Position numbers and translations under genes: made by a program
In this document: piece after piece, positions 7,469-16,333 of the stretch
How the letters are laid out: the number at the start of each line of letters is the position of its first letter
Numbering within the stretch: position 1 is the first letter of the stretch
NCBI RefSeq assembly: GCF_009363655.1
Contig: NZ_CP045393.1
Coordinates: 1,984,001 to 2,048,000 of the forward strand
Direction: 5' to 3'
DNA length: 64,000 nucleotides
Source of the DNA: Roseovarius sp. THAF27
Lineage (GTDB): Bacteria > Pseudomonadota > Alphaproteobacteria > Rhodobacterales > Rhodobacteraceae
Notes under the pieces: model-generated
The model's input: only the letters and a program-made list of their open reading frames with translations
The model's database searches: none
Told to the model about the DNA's origin: nothing

Positions 7469-8083
7469 TCAGCTGTCCGGCGGCAACAGGCCCAGGCCCC
7501 GCAGGTAGATGCCGAAGCCGGATTCCAGCAGGTCCTCGGGCGGGAAGGGGCTTTGGGTGCCGGGCGAGTTGCGGGCGAACAGCTCCACCACGCCATGCGA
7601 CAGCGCCCACACATGGGCCGAGACCATCGCCGTGGGCGGGCGCTTGTCGGGCGGGATGTGCGCCGAAAGCCCTTCGGCGGCCCGTTCCAGCACGGTGCGG
7701 GCGCGGCCCGACACGGCGGCGAGGTCGGCGTTGCGATTGACGGAAATGCCGCTTTCGAACATCGCAATATAGTGCCCGGGATACTTCCGCGCGAAGGCCA
7801 GGTAAGCGCGCCCCGTGGCCGAAAACGCGCTCAGCGCCGTCTGGCCGGTGCCATAGGCGTATTCGATCACGTCGGCGAAGATCTCGTAGCCTTGCCGCGC
7901 CGCCTCGGCGATGAGGTCCTCGCGCCCGCCGAAATGGCGATAGACCGCCGCCGGGGTCACGCCGGCCTGCTTGGCGGCCTCGGACAGGGTAAAGCCCGTC
8001 GGACCCTTCTCCTCGATCAGGGTCAGCGCCGCGTCCACCAGCGCCTGGCGCAGGTTGCCGTGGTGATAGCCGCGCTTAGGCAT
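7469..8083 (-). CDS. TetR/AcrR-family regulator with WHG-type C-terminal domain
   Basis: A 204-residue protein. Residues about 8-55 are the TetR helix-turn-helix ([20 protein letters not shown]). The C-terminal half has the [12 protein letters not shown] block that names the WHG domain. The ATG at 8081-8083 lies inside the end of ppk2, overlapping it by 8 bp, so the pair is cotranscribed. Its 3' end (7476-7606) is duplicated at 5224-5354. The ligand and targets are unknown; ppk2 itself may be among them. Confidence 0.85.
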   Translation of the reverse strand: MPKRGYHHGNLRQALVDAALTLIEEKGPTGFTLSEAAKQAGVTPAAVYRHFGGREDLIAEAARQGYEIFADVIEYAYGTGQTALSAFSATGRAYLAFARKYPGHYIAMFESGISVNRNADLAAVSGRARTVLERAAEGLSAHIPPDKRPPTAMVSAHVWALSHGVVELFARNSPGTQSPFPPEDLLESGFGIYLRGLGLLPPDS

Positions 8084-8945
8084 CCCATATCTCTGGACCG
8101 CCGCAGACCGAAGCGTCAGGTTTTCCCAGCGATTTCGGCAGCTTGCGGCCATAGTCTATGTTCAGCAGGATATGCCGGATCGCCTCAACCCGGGCACGCC
8201 GCTTGTCGTCCGAGCGGACCACCGTCCAGGGCGCGTGGGTGCTGTGCGAGCGCGCCAGCGTCTCGGAAATGGCCTCTGAATAGGCGTCCCATTTCTTCAG
8301 CCCCTCGACGTCGATCCAGCTCAGCTTCCACTGCTTCAGCGGATCGCTCTCGCGTTTCATGAACCGGCGCAGCTGCTCGGCACGCCCCACGTTCAGCCAG
8401 AACTTGAAAAGGTGAATACCCTCGTCGGCCAGCATCTTCTCGAAATCGCCGACCTGGTGAAAGAAATGCTCGCGCTGCGCTTCGGTGCAAAAGCCGAAGA
8501 CCTTTTCCACCACGCCGCGATTGTACCAGGAGCGGTCGAAGAAGACCATTTCGCCGCCCGCGGGCAGGTGATCGATATAGCGCTGGAAATACCATTGCGT
8601 GGCTTCCGTCTCGGAGGGTTTGGGCAGGGCCACAACCCGCGCGCCGCGCGGATTCAGGTTCTCGCGAAAGCGCTTGATCGTCCCGCCCTTGCCGGCGGCA
8701 TCCCGCCCCTCGAAGACGCAGACAACACGCGCGCCGGTGTCCTTGACCCAGGCCTGCAGCTTCACCAGCTCGATCTGCAAGCGGTGCAGGTCCTGCTCGT
8801 ACGCCTTGCGCGGCATCCGGTCCGAATGCGGGTAATCGGGCGACAGGATATCGCCCTTGTCGGCCCGGCGGATGGCGTTGCGCAACTCCTCCGGGGCCTC
8901 GGATTTGAAATAGGTGCTGATCGCGCCGTCAAATGGCAGGTCCAT
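8076..8945 (-). CDS. ppk2: Polyphosphate kinase 2 family protein
   Basis: A 289-residue single-domain PPK2. Walker A is [10 protein letters not shown] (about 80-89), and the Walker B/lid region has FFDRSWYNR (about 133-141). These enzymes transfer phosphate between polyphosphate and nucleotides, usually phosphorylating NDP or NMP from polyphosphate. Length and motifs match one-domain PPK2. The ATG follows AAGGGAGTGG. The tetR gene starts within its last codons, so the two form an operon. Confidence 0.9.
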   Translation of the reverse strand: MDLPFDGAISTYFKSEAPEELRNAIRRADKGDILSPDYPHSDRMPRKAYEQDLHRLQIELVKLQAWVKDTGARVVCVFEGRDAAGKGGTIKRFRENLNPRGARVVALPKPSETEATQWYFQRYIDHLPAGGEMVFFDRSWYNRGVVEKVFGFCTEAQREHFFHQVGDFEKMLADEGIHLFKFWLNVGRAEQLRRFMKRESDPLKQWKLSWIDVEGLKKWDAYSEAISETLARSHSTHAPWTVVRSDDKRRARVEAIRHILLNIDYGRKLPKSLGKPDASVCGGPEIWDA

Positions 8946-8991
8946 GCGGCCACTCCCTTGATTTTAGGGCGACTATGGAATGTTAAACAGC

Positions 8992-9966
8992 TTAACGCAA
9001 TCCGGCGCGGGAGGCCGCGCGGTCGATTGCCGCGACCGTTGCTTGGGGCCGCACGTGATGCGGCATGTGGCCCACGCCCTCCAGCACCGTGAGGGTGCCA
9101 CGCCGCAGCTGTTTCGACAGCGGGATCGAGTGGACGTCCAGCGGCACGGTGGTGTCCGCGTCGCCATGCACGATCTCGACCGGCATCCGCAGCCGGTCGC
9201 GATACTGCTGCGACATCGCCACGATATGCGGGCGCAGGCCCAGCACCTGCTGACCGTTGGCCCGCAACGTCTCGCGCCGCAGGGTCAGGCCGGGGCCGAG
9301 GTATTCGGAATACCCCTTGGGCGCGCGTTGCGGGGCGAACGTGCCCTCGATGCTGCGCTCGATCCGCTCCTCCGAGGCCAGCGCGGTGATCAGAGGCACC
9401 GCGGCCGCACCGCCCAGGGCCGTGCCGGTGACATTGTAGAAGGTGCCCAGCTCGCCCGGCCAGGGGTTCGATACACCTGCCAGCAGCACCAGCGCGGACG
9501 TGTCCTGCGGCGCGTTCAGACCCCAGGCCAGCGCCACGGCGCCGCCGAAACTGTGGCCCACCACCACCGGCCGCCGCACGCCGATCTGCCGCGCGGCCTT
9601 TTGCAGGAGCGCCGCCTGTTCGCGCGGGCTTTCGCCCTCGGTGCTGCCCACGCCGCCATAGCCCGGCAGGCGCTCGGTATAGCCCAGGCCGGGCCGGTCA
9701 AAGGCGATGACGCGGTAGCGCGGGGTCAGCCGTTTCGCCAGGTCGAAGGTGAAATCCCGCAGGTTGCCGCCCGCGCCGTGGATCAGCACCACGTCCGGTC
9801 CCGACCCCTCGACCCAGACATGCACGCGGGTGCCGTCGACCTCGACAAACCGGCCCAGCGGCGGATGGGTTTCCTCGGCGGTGCGTTCCTTGACGCCGGC
9901 CAGCCCCGCACAACTTGACAACAGCGCCACGGCGCCAAGCGCCGCCCAGACCAGCCCGCGTTTCAT
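8992..9966 (-). CDS. Alpha/beta-hydrolase lipoprotein
   Basis: A 324-residue protein with a lipoprotein signal (LLSSC lipobox, C19) and an alpha/beta-hydrolase fold. Visible parts are the oxyanion region VLIHGAGGNLRDF, the nucleophile elbow GHSFGG, the acid in GDADTT and the catalytic His in GVGHMPHH. It is likely an esterase or lipase-type enzyme anchored in the envelope; the substrate is unknown. It lies 23 bp downstream of metA on the same strand and may be read through from it, but has no obvious link to methionine synthesis. Confidence 0.82.
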   Translation of the reverse strand: MKRGLVWAALGAVALLSSCAGLAGVKERTAEETHPPLGRFVEVDGTRVHVWVEGSGPDVVLIHGAGGNLRDFTFDLAKRLTPRYRVIAFDRPGLGYTERLPGYGGVGSTEGESPREQAALLQKAARQIGVRRPVVVGHSFGGAVALAWGLNAPQDTSALVLLAGVSNPWPGELGTFYNVTGTALGGAAAVPLITALASEERIERSIEGTFAPQRAPKGYSEYLGPGLTLRRETLRANGQQVLGLRPHIVAMSQQYRDRLRMPVEIVHGDADTTVPLDVHSIPLSKQLRRGTLTVLEGVGHMPHHVRPQATVAAIDRAASRAGLR

Positions 9967-9989
9967 CAGCCCTGCACCCCCGTCGATCG

Positions 9990-10925
9990 TTACCAGCGCG
10001 AACCTAGCCCGATCGCGTCCATTTCAAAGGGTGTCGTCTGGTAAATCTCGTTGATCCAGTTGCCGTAGAGCAGGTGCGCATGGCTGCGCCAGCGGTTCTG
10101 AGGCGGGCAGGCCGGGTCGTCGTCGGGATAGTAATTGCACGGCACGTTGATCGGCGTGCCCGCGTCGATGTCGCGGTCGTATTCCTGTTTCAGCGTGTCG
10201 CTGTCATATTCCAGGTGGTTGAAGATATAGAGCGACCGCGCCGCGCTGTCCTGCACCAGGCAGGGGCCGACCTCGTCACTGTCCAGCAGCACCTCCAGCC
10301 CGTCCACCGCGTCGATCTCGTCGCGGCGCATCTCGGTCCAGCGGCTGACCGGGATCACGCAATCGTCGGAAAACCCGCGCAGAAACGGCGAGGCGGGCGC
10401 CATGTTGCGGTGCCGGAAACAGCCGAACGCCTTGGCGTCCAGCAGGTGCTTCTTGACCCCGTGGAAATGGTTGATCATCGCCATCCCGCCCCAGCAGACG
10501 CCGAAGGTGGAATGCACGTGGGTCGTCGTCCACTCGAAGACGCGGGTCAGCTCGTCCCAATAGGTGACGTCTGAAAACTCCAGATGCTCGATCGGGGCGC
10601 CGGTGATGATCAGCCCGTCGAATTTCTCGCCCGTCGCCTCGATCTCGGTGAAGGGGCGATAAAAGCTCTCCATGTGATCCGCGGCGGTGTTCTTGGTGCG
10701 GTGCTCGGACATGCGGATGAGGCTCAGGTCGATCTGCAGCGGCGTCGCGCCGATCAGGCGGGCGAACTGGTTCTCGGTCTGGATCTTCTTGGGCATCAGG
10801 TTCAACAGACCGATCCGCAAGGGCCGGATATCCTGCCGCGATGCCTGATCCTCGTCCATCACCATGACGCCCTCGCGGGTGAGGACGTCGAAGGCGGGCA
10901 GGCTGGAAGGGATCTTTATGGGCAT
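9990..10925 (-). CDS. metA: Homoserine O-acyltransferase MetA, predicted acetyl-CoA-specific
   Basis: A 311-residue MetA-family enzyme that acylates homoserine, the first committed step of methionine synthesis. The catalytic Cys is C144 in FGVCWGG, and the His/Glu pair lies in FNHLEYD. The specificity position is Glu in [10 protein letters not shown] (E113, equal to residue 111 of the Bacillus cereus and E. coli enzymes). Glu there is associated with acetyl-CoA and Gly with succinyl-CoA, so this should be a homoserine O-acetyltransferase despite its MetA fold. Only 39 bp separate it from the upstream ATPase gene, leaving no room for a SAM riboswitch. Confidence 0.93.
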   Translation of the reverse strand: MPIKIPSSLPAFDVLTREGVMVMDEDQASRQDIRPLRIGLLNLMPKKIQTENQFARLIGATPLQIDLSLIRMSEHRTKNTAADHMESFYRPFTEIEATGEKFDGLIITGAPIEHLEFSDVTYWDELTRVFEWTTTHVHSTFGVCWGGMAMINHFHGVKKHLLDAKAFGCFRHRNMAPASPFLRGFSDDCVIPVSRWTEMRRDEIDAVDGLEVLLDSDEVGPCLVQDSAARSLYIFNHLEYDSDTLKQEYDRDIDAGTPINVPCNYYPDDDPACPPQNRWRSHAHLLYGNWINEIYQTTPFEMDAIGLGSRW

Positions 10926-10964
10926 GTGATAACCTGTTTGCGGCGGTCCGGCCTAGATAGAGGT

Positions 10965-11825
10965 TTATCCCGTACGCTCAAGGGCTGCGGCCACCAGTGC
11001 CTCGAACCCGTCGGCGGTTGTGACCTGCGAAACCTCGTCGTGATCAAGCGTGATGCCCCATTTCTCCATCGCCGCATAGCGCGGCGCGCGGTGGGCCAGC
11101 GCGCGGGCATAGGTCCAGCGGATGAAATGATCGGGTTCAACATCGCCTTCTTCGACCTTGTTTTCGCTCAGGTATTCCGCCCAGGCGGCCGCCAGAAACT
11201 CGGGCTGATAGCACATCGGCTTGGGCGCGCGGTCGAACCGGCGGATCAGCTCCTGCCGGTGCGCGTCATTGCCCTTCAGCCCGATCAAAAGACAGTGAGA
11301 GGCCAGCTCCGTCAGGATCGGGTCGTCCGGGTCGTCGCCATCCACCCATTCGCAGATCGACCCGCCGGTATCGCAGACGAAATGCGGATAGCCGTAAAGC
11401 CGCCCGGCGCGTTCGATGAAATGCCCGGTGTCCATCAGCGCGTTCACTTCGGCCCGGCGAAACTGCTCCTGCCGGATGCGGTACTCGTCGATGGGCAGAC
11501 CGCCCTTGTCCGGATCGCCGGGTTTTCCCAGGTAAGTGGAGACCGGCGACAGGTTGTCGAAGGTGATGTTCGAGCCGATGTAGATCGAGTCGGACTTCAG
11601 CAGATCACGCAGGAAGGGCACCTTCATCGCGTGGGCCTTGGCGTTGTCGGCGATCAGCTCGCCCATGTAGCGCGTGCCGATCCGGTAATCTATGGAATAG
11701 TGAAACCACGTGCCCGCATCGCGCAGCATGTTGGACAGGTGCGTCTTGCCCAGCCCCGACATGCCATAGAACAGCACCCGTTTGTGCGGCGCATCCCGCC
11801 ATGCCTGCGCGGTCTTGTAAATCAT
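10965..11825 (-). CDS. P-loop ATPase/kinase-like protein
   Basis: A 286-residue protein with a clear Walker A, GMSGLGKTH (21-29), right after an N-terminal helix. A further DTGG and several Asp/Glu-rich stretches could supply Mg binding. The rest has no motif I can place, so function is unknown; a small-molecule kinase or single-domain ATPase is possible. The ATG at 11825 has AAAGGAG upstream and is preferred to an earlier in-frame start. It lies 39 bp upstream of metA on the same strand and may share its transcript. Confidence 0.65.
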   Translation of the reverse strand: MIYKTAQAWRDAPHKRVLFYGMSGLGKTHLSNMLRDAGTWFHYSIDYRIGTRYMGELIADNAKAHAMKVPFLRDLLKSDSIYIGSNITFDNLSPVSTYLGKPGDPDKGGLPIDEYRIRQEQFRRAEVNALMDTGHFIERAGRLYGYPHFVCDTGGSICEWVDGDDPDDPILTELASHCLLIGLKGNDAHRQELIRRFDRAPKPMCYQPEFLAAAWAEYLSENKVEEGDVEPDHFIRWTYARALAHRAPRYAAMEKWGITLDHDEVSQVTTADGFEALVAAALERTG

Positions 11826-11904
11826 GGTCGCGGCTCTCCTTTGAGCCGCTTTGGTAGCCAGCACCGCGCGGGGCGTCAAACCTCAAAGCAGTATGGCCAA
11901 AAGA

Positions 11905-11935
11905 AAAACCCCGCCGAAGTGGTCGGCGGGGTTTT
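11905..11935. terminator. Bidirectional terminator between the FadL-type and ATPase genes
   Basis: A perfect 13-bp stem, AAAACCCCGCCGA (11905-11917) and TCGGCGGGGTTTT (11923-11935), with a 5-base loop. Because the A- and T-runs are part of the stem it can work on either strand. The main user is the minus-strand porin gene, which ends 24 bp away. Confidence 0.85.
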
Positions 11936-11958
11936 CCGAATTTGTCCGGTGGCGCGTT

Positions 11959-13080
11959 CTAGAACTTGAAGCCCACGGTCGTGCCGACGGCGATGGCGTC
12001 GCTGCCGGTAAACCCGGTGACCGAGCTGTTGGCGCTGCCCACGTCGATATACCGGATGCCGGACGTGATCTTCCAAGACTCGGTTTCGTAGGTCGCGGCA
12101 AGCCCGTAGCTGACATAGCCGTCCGTGCCCGAAAGGTTGCCGACGATGTCGCCGTTGTCTTTTTCATAGCCGATGATCGCCGCACCGCTCCAGTTCTCGC
12201 TGAACCGGCGACCAAGACCCAGCTCGTAGGTCCAGATGTCGCTGGTGCCGCTGGCGATCGACGTGTTGACCGGCGCAGGCGTATAGGAAAAGAAATCCGC
12301 GGGCTGCACGTTGAACGCCGTCCATTCACGCCACTTGATCGACCCGAACAGCAGCGTGTCGGGCGCGATCCCCGAGCGGGCGTGCAAGGTCACAGCCTGG
12401 GGGATTTCCACGTCGAACGGCGTGCCGTTGTTGTCGCGGAACGAATGCTCGATCTTCGACTCGTAGGTCAGCGCAAAGCGCATGGCCAGTTCGGGCCGCT
12501 CATAGGCCGCACCAACCAGGTAGCCAAGCTGAAAGTCGTTATCGACGCTCAGCGTATAAGGGCCAGGGCCTCCCGCGGGGCCGGTCGCGGGCGAGATGAC
12601 AACGATGTCACCCTTCAACCCCTGGTAGCGCACGCCACCATAGACGCTGATGTTGTCCACGACCTCGTACTTGGCCATGGCCGTGAACTGGATCGAAGAC
12701 ACTTCGGCGTTCGAGGCGCCGAAGAACGCGCCGGTGCCCGGGCCGGTATAGGGGCCCGTCCGATAGTTCACGGATGCGCCCACGGGCTCGTCGATGACAA
12801 AGGCCAGCGCCAGGCGGTCATTATACTGGTGCTTGAAGCCCAGGGCGTAGCTTTGATAGCTGTTTTGAATGTTGCCGGTCGGCAGTGCGCCGATGGCCGC
12901 GGCCTGTCCGATCGGCGGGCCGGACACGTTGGGGTGCACGGTCGCCACCGAGAATTGCAGATAGTTCCTGCTCTCTTCGAACAGGATTTGCGATGGGTCA
13001 CCGCGGCGTTCGATTCCGCCTGCTGAGGCGGCAGAGGCAGTTGCGGTGAGCGCGCAGGCTGCCAAAGCTAGATTTTTCAT
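11959..13080 (-). CDS. FadL/OmpP1/TodX-family outer-membrane transporter
   Basis: A 373-residue protein with a signal peptide (about 1-20, ending ATASAASA) and the FadL beta-barrel pattern: repeated alternating hydrophobic and aromatic strands, a P-x-x-x-x-x-hydrophobic-R-S-G-I region (QAVTLHARSGIAPDTLLFG), and a C-terminal strand ending in Phe (VGTTVGFKF). FadL proteins take up long-chain fatty acids or other hydrophobic compounds. The ATG at 13080 follows GGAGAGGAAC. A terminator follows the gene and a 22-bp palindrome lies upstream. Confidence 0.85.
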   Translation of the reverse strand: MKNLALAACALTATASAASAGGIERRGDPSQILFEESRNYLQFSVATVHPNVSGPPIGQAAAIGALPTGNIQNSYQSYALGFKHQYNDRLALAFVIDEPVGASVNYRTGPYTGPGTGAFFGASNAEVSSIQFTAMAKYEVVDNISVYGGVRYQGLKGDIVVISPATGPAGGPGPYTLSVDNDFQLGYLVGAAYERPELAMRFALTYESKIEHSFRDNNGTPFDVEIPQAVTLHARSGIAPDTLLFGSIKWREWTAFNVQPADFFSYTPAPVNTSIASGTSDIWTYELGLGRRFSENWSGAAIIGYEKDNGDIVGNLSGTDGYVSYGLAATYETESWKITSGIRYIDVGSANSSVTGFTGSDAIAVGTTVGFKF

Positions 13081-13123
13081 GAGTTCCTCTCCTCCAGAAC
13101 ATGACATCACACTACTGTTACGT

Positions 13124-13145
13124 GTAAAAATTGGTCAATTTTTAC
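13124..13145. promoter_or_regulatory. 22-bp palindromic operator candidate upstream of the FadL-type gene
   Basis: GTAAAAATTG (13124-13133), two bases, and CAATTTTTAC (13136-13145) form a perfect inverted repeat 44 bp upstream of the porin start. Such a long AT-rich palindrome in GC-rich DNA is probably a regulator binding site. The regulator is unknown; it does not match the E. coli FadR site. Confidence 0.6.
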
Positions 13146-13221
13146 GCGACGTCACGATGTCTGGAGGACACACGGACCTTGCAAGAATGTCACAGCTTTG
13201 GCCTGTTCCGAACCGGGCGGT

Positions 13222-14118
13222 TCAGCTTTTGCGGGTTTCCGACCAGAGGTTGAGGTAATTCGCCCCGAAAATCAGTATGGCGCCCACGAACACATAGATG
13301 CTGACCGCCTCGCCGTAGACCAGCAGTCCGACGATGGCGATCACCGGCAGGCGCATGAAGTCGATCGGGCTGACCAGCGTGGCGGGGGCCAGCGACAGGG
13401 CCGAGGTGATGCAGAAATGCGCCGTCAGCCCGCAGATGCCGATGGCCACCAGCCACGGCAGGCTGGTGCCCGAGGGCAGAGCGATGTCGCCGTCGAAGCC
13501 GGCGCAGATCAGCCCGAACACCGCCTGCATGACCGTCATGTAGAACAGGATGCACGCCAGCGATTCCGTGCGCGTCAGCCGCTTGGCGAAGATGTATGTC
13601 CCGGCAAATCCGATGGCGCAGGCCGCCGCGGCCGCGGTGCCGATGTTCAGCGTCTCGGGCGTGGGGCGCGCCACGATCAGGATACCGACAAAGCCCAGCA
13701 CGGCGGCGATGACCCGCATCCGCGTCATCCGTTCGCCCAGCATCAGCGGCGACAGGATCAGCACCCACAGGGGCGTGGTGAATTCCAGCGCGAAGACCTG
13801 CGCCAGCGGGATCATGGTGATGGCGAAGAACCACAGGTTCTGTCCGGTGAAATGAAAGATGTTGCGCAGAAGATGCGTGCCGGTCTTTCGCGTCGGCAGC
13901 TCGTGCAGGCGTCCCTGAACCAGCACGAACGCCATCACGACGGCCAGACCGACGAAGCTGCGAAACATCATGATTTCAAATGTATCCAGCTCGAAGCTCA
14001 CCTGTCGCCCGGCCACGGCCATCAGGGTAAAGGACGCCACGGCCCCCAGCATAAAAACGCCCGCGCGCAGGACGGACGCCGCGGTGTCCCGCGGCGGGTT
14101 TTGCAGGTTGTCGGTCAT
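13222..14118 (-). CDS. EamA/DMT-superfamily transporter
   Basis: A 298-residue integral membrane protein with about ten hydrophobic segments arranged as two five-helix EamA repeats. The conserved end-of-repeat pattern appears as FTTPLWVLILSPLMLGERM in the first repeat and SPIDFMRLPVIAIVGLLVYGE in the second. DMT permeases export or import small metabolites such as amino acids or amines; the substrate cannot be told. It stands alone on the minus strand between the FadL-type and acyltransferase genes. Confidence 0.88.
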   Translation of the reverse strand: MTDNLQNPPRDTAASVLRAGVFMLGAVASFTLMAVAGRQVSFELDTFEIMMFRSFVGLAVVMAFVLVQGRLHELPTRKTGTHLLRNIFHFTGQNLWFFAITMIPLAQVFALEFTTPLWVLILSPLMLGERMTRMRVIAAVLGFVGILIVARPTPETLNIGTAAAAACAIGFAGTYIFAKRLTRTESLACILFYMTVMQAVFGLICAGFDGDIALPSGTSLPWLVAIGICGLTAHFCITSALSLAPATLVSPIDFMRLPVIAIVGLLVYGEAVSIYVFVGAILIFGANYLNLWSETRKS

Positions 14119-14269
14119 CTGGTCCCCGGATCGGCTGAAGGATCATGGCGCGCAACGGACCGGTCCGGCAGATGCCGGGGCCCGCTGGCGCTGACACGTT
14201 CTCTAAAGAGCCGCAGGGCGCTTTCCAAGGGCAGAGTGCGGTTTTGGGGATGCGCTCGTGATGCAGCGG

Positions 14270-16285
14270 TCAGAAGGATCTTTCGACCCGGATGATCACG
14301 ATCAGGTCCGGTTTTTCCTCGGCGGCGTCCAGATCGTCCGCCAGTCGCGGCAGGCGCTCGTTCCAATGGCCCTTGTGGTGAACCTCGCGGAAACTCGCCT
14401 CGATGAACGGCTTGACCGACGAGGCAAAGGAATCCCCGATCACCCAGACCGTCATGTCCGACGGCGGATTCGAGTTCGTCACCACTTCGCGCAGGCCGAA
14501 GGAATCGGTGACCGTCGCGTCGGGAATGCCGCGGCGCTCAAGCTCGATATCCCGCCGGAACTCGTAGAGCCAGTTGTCGCCGGGACGCAGCGGAAAGCGC
14601 TCCATCCCGGCGATCTCTATGATGTCGCCGCGCACTTCGGGACCGGGCACAAACGCCACCTCCGGCACCGGCAGCCCGAGCGCTTGCATCAGCCCGTCCC
14701 AGGCAAGAAACGCGCCCTTGCTGTTCCAATGCGTGTCCGTGCGGAAATAGAGTTCGCCCTCGGCCTCCTTGTCCCGCAGGAACCCGGCGGTCGGATCATG
14801 GAACGTCAGGTTCGGGACAGAACTCAACGCCCGCGCGAAGGCCCCGAAATACCGGCTGTCCGCGGGCGTCAGTTCCGGCGGCAGGTACTCGGGATAGACC
14901 GACGACTTGTTGGGACCGACAAGCAGGGCAACGCGCGTGCCGGATCGCGCCGCCGTCCCCGCGATCTCTGCAAAGAGCGCGCGCGTGTCTTCCACCTCGT
15001 CGGTCGGCGGCGGGCTGTCGGATCGCAGCTTGGCCACCGTCCGGTCATAGCTGTTGCCCAGGAACAGCCAGTCGTCACGCCCCTCGAACCACCGGCTGGA
15101 CGGTCCGATCCGGTGCTCCAGACCGCCCCGCAAATACACCGTCCGGGCGGTGTGGGTGTCGCTGAAATCGGTCCGGCTGACCACCAAGCCCGCCAGTCCG
15201 ACCGCCACCATGATCGCCGCCAGCCACAGCGACCGTGCCGGTTCACGGAATTTACCAAAGCGGATCGGTCGCTCGATCAAGCGATAGGTCAGCCATGCCA
15301 GCAGGATGGCCAGGAGCACGCCCGCAACCCGCGCATCCCGGTGCGGCACGTCGTCCTCTGCAATGTGCAGGAACGACAGGACCGGCCAATGCCAAAGGTA
15401 GAGCGGATAACTTATCAGCCCGAACCAGACCGCGACGCGATTGGTGAAGAGGGGGGCCACCCCCCAAGCCGTCGCCCCGCCAAAGATCACGAGCACCGCG
15501 CCCAGAACGGGCAGGATCGCCCACCAGGACGGAAAGGCGACTGTCCGGTCGATCATCGCCACCGACACGACCAGAAGCAGCATACCCAGTCCTCCCGCCA
15601 GTTTGCGAACCGCTGCACCGGCGAGCGGCCCGTTCCGGTGCACCGTGAACCACGCCAGAATGCTGCCGCTCAGCAACTCCCAGAAGCGCCCGAACGGCCA
15701 GAAGAACGCCTCGACCGGATGCGAGGTGGCATAGGCGACATTCACGACGAAGGAGGCCGCGAACACGATCAGGGTCAGGATCAGCAGGCCGACCCGCAGT
15801 TTCCACGCCACCCAGAGGGCCAGCGGCCACAGGATATAGAACTGCTCCTCGACCGCGAGGCTCCACAGGTGCAGCATCGGCTTCAGCTCGGCGGCGGCGT
15901 CGAAATAGCCGGCCTCGGCGGCAAAGACGAAATTGCTGATGAACGCCGCGCCGCTGGCGACGTGCAGGCCAAGCTGGTTGAACTCGTCCGACAACAGGAC
16001 CAGCCAGCCGAACAGCAGGCTGAGCGACATCACCACCAGAAGCGCGGGAAAGATTCGCCGGATGCGCCGTTGAAAGAAGTCGGCAAAGCTGAACGCGCCC
16101 TGGTCCAGCTTCTCGAAGATATGGCTGGTGATCAGAAAGCCGCTGATGACGAAGAAGACATCGACGCCGACGAACCCGCCCGGCACCGCACCGGGAAACG
16201 CATGAAAGGCCACGACCGACAGGACCGCGAAGGCCCGAAGGCCGTCGATCTCTCTGCGGTAGCCGGTGTGATGCGGGGGCGTCAT
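14270..16285 (-). CDS. Acyltransferase-3 fused to an AlgX/AlgJ-like SGNH domain
   Basis: About 671 residues. Residues 1-370 are a membrane acyltransferase-3 domain (YRREIDGLRAFAV, GVDVFFVISGFLITSHI, LKPMLHLWSLAVEEQFYI). After a last membrane segment, the C-terminal 280 residues match the AlgX/AlgJ pattern rather than the usual SGNH domain: GRDDWLFLGN first, then DTHWNSKGA (Asp-x-His, D517/H519), then GDSF with the serine at about S619 near the end. AlgX and AlgJ O-acetylate alginate in the periplasm. The fusion predicts a one-protein acetyl export and transfer device for a surface glycan. An ATG (16285) and a TTG (16294) are both possible starts. Confidence 0.82.
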   Translation of the reverse strand: MTPPHHTGYRREIDGLRAFAVLSVVAFHAFPGAVPGGFVGVDVFFVISGFLITSHIFEKLDQGAFSFADFFQRRIRRIFPALLVVMSLSLLFGWLVLLSDEFNQLGLHVASGAAFISNFVFAAEAGYFDAAAELKPMLHLWSLAVEEQFYILWPLALWVAWKLRVGLLILTLIVFAASFVVNVAYATSHPVEAFFWPFGRFWELLSGSILAWFTVHRNGPLAGAAVRKLAGGLGMLLLVVSVAMIDRTVAFPSWWAILPVLGAVLVIFGGATAWGVAPLFTNRVAVWFGLISYPLYLWHWPVLSFLHIAEDDVPHRDARVAGVLLAILLAWLTYRLIERPIRFGKFREPARSLWLAAIMVAVGLAGLVVSRTDFSDTHTARTVYLRGGLEHRIGPSSRWFEGRDDWLFLGNSYDRTVAKLRSDSPPPTDEVEDTRALFAEIAGTAARSGTRVALLVGPNKSSVYPEYLPPELTPADSRYFGAFARALSSVPNLTFHDPTAGFLRDKEAEGELYFRTDTHWNSKGAFLAWDGLMQALGLPVPEVAFVPGPEVRGDIIEIAGMERFPLRPGDNWLYEFRRDIELERRGIPDATVTDSFGLREVVTNSNPPSDMTVWVIGDSFASSVKPFIEASFREVHHKGHWNERLPRLADDLDAAEEKPDLIVIIRVERSF

Positions 16286-16333
16286 GAATTTCAACGTGGC
16301 GTTATTGGGGGCGCAGGACCCGACGGCAGGCGC

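Noticed and set aside
10926..10964. SAM-II riboswitch upstream of metA, common in alphaproteobacteria
   Set aside because: Only 39 bp separate metA from the upstream gene and no SAM-II-like pseudoknot elements are visible.
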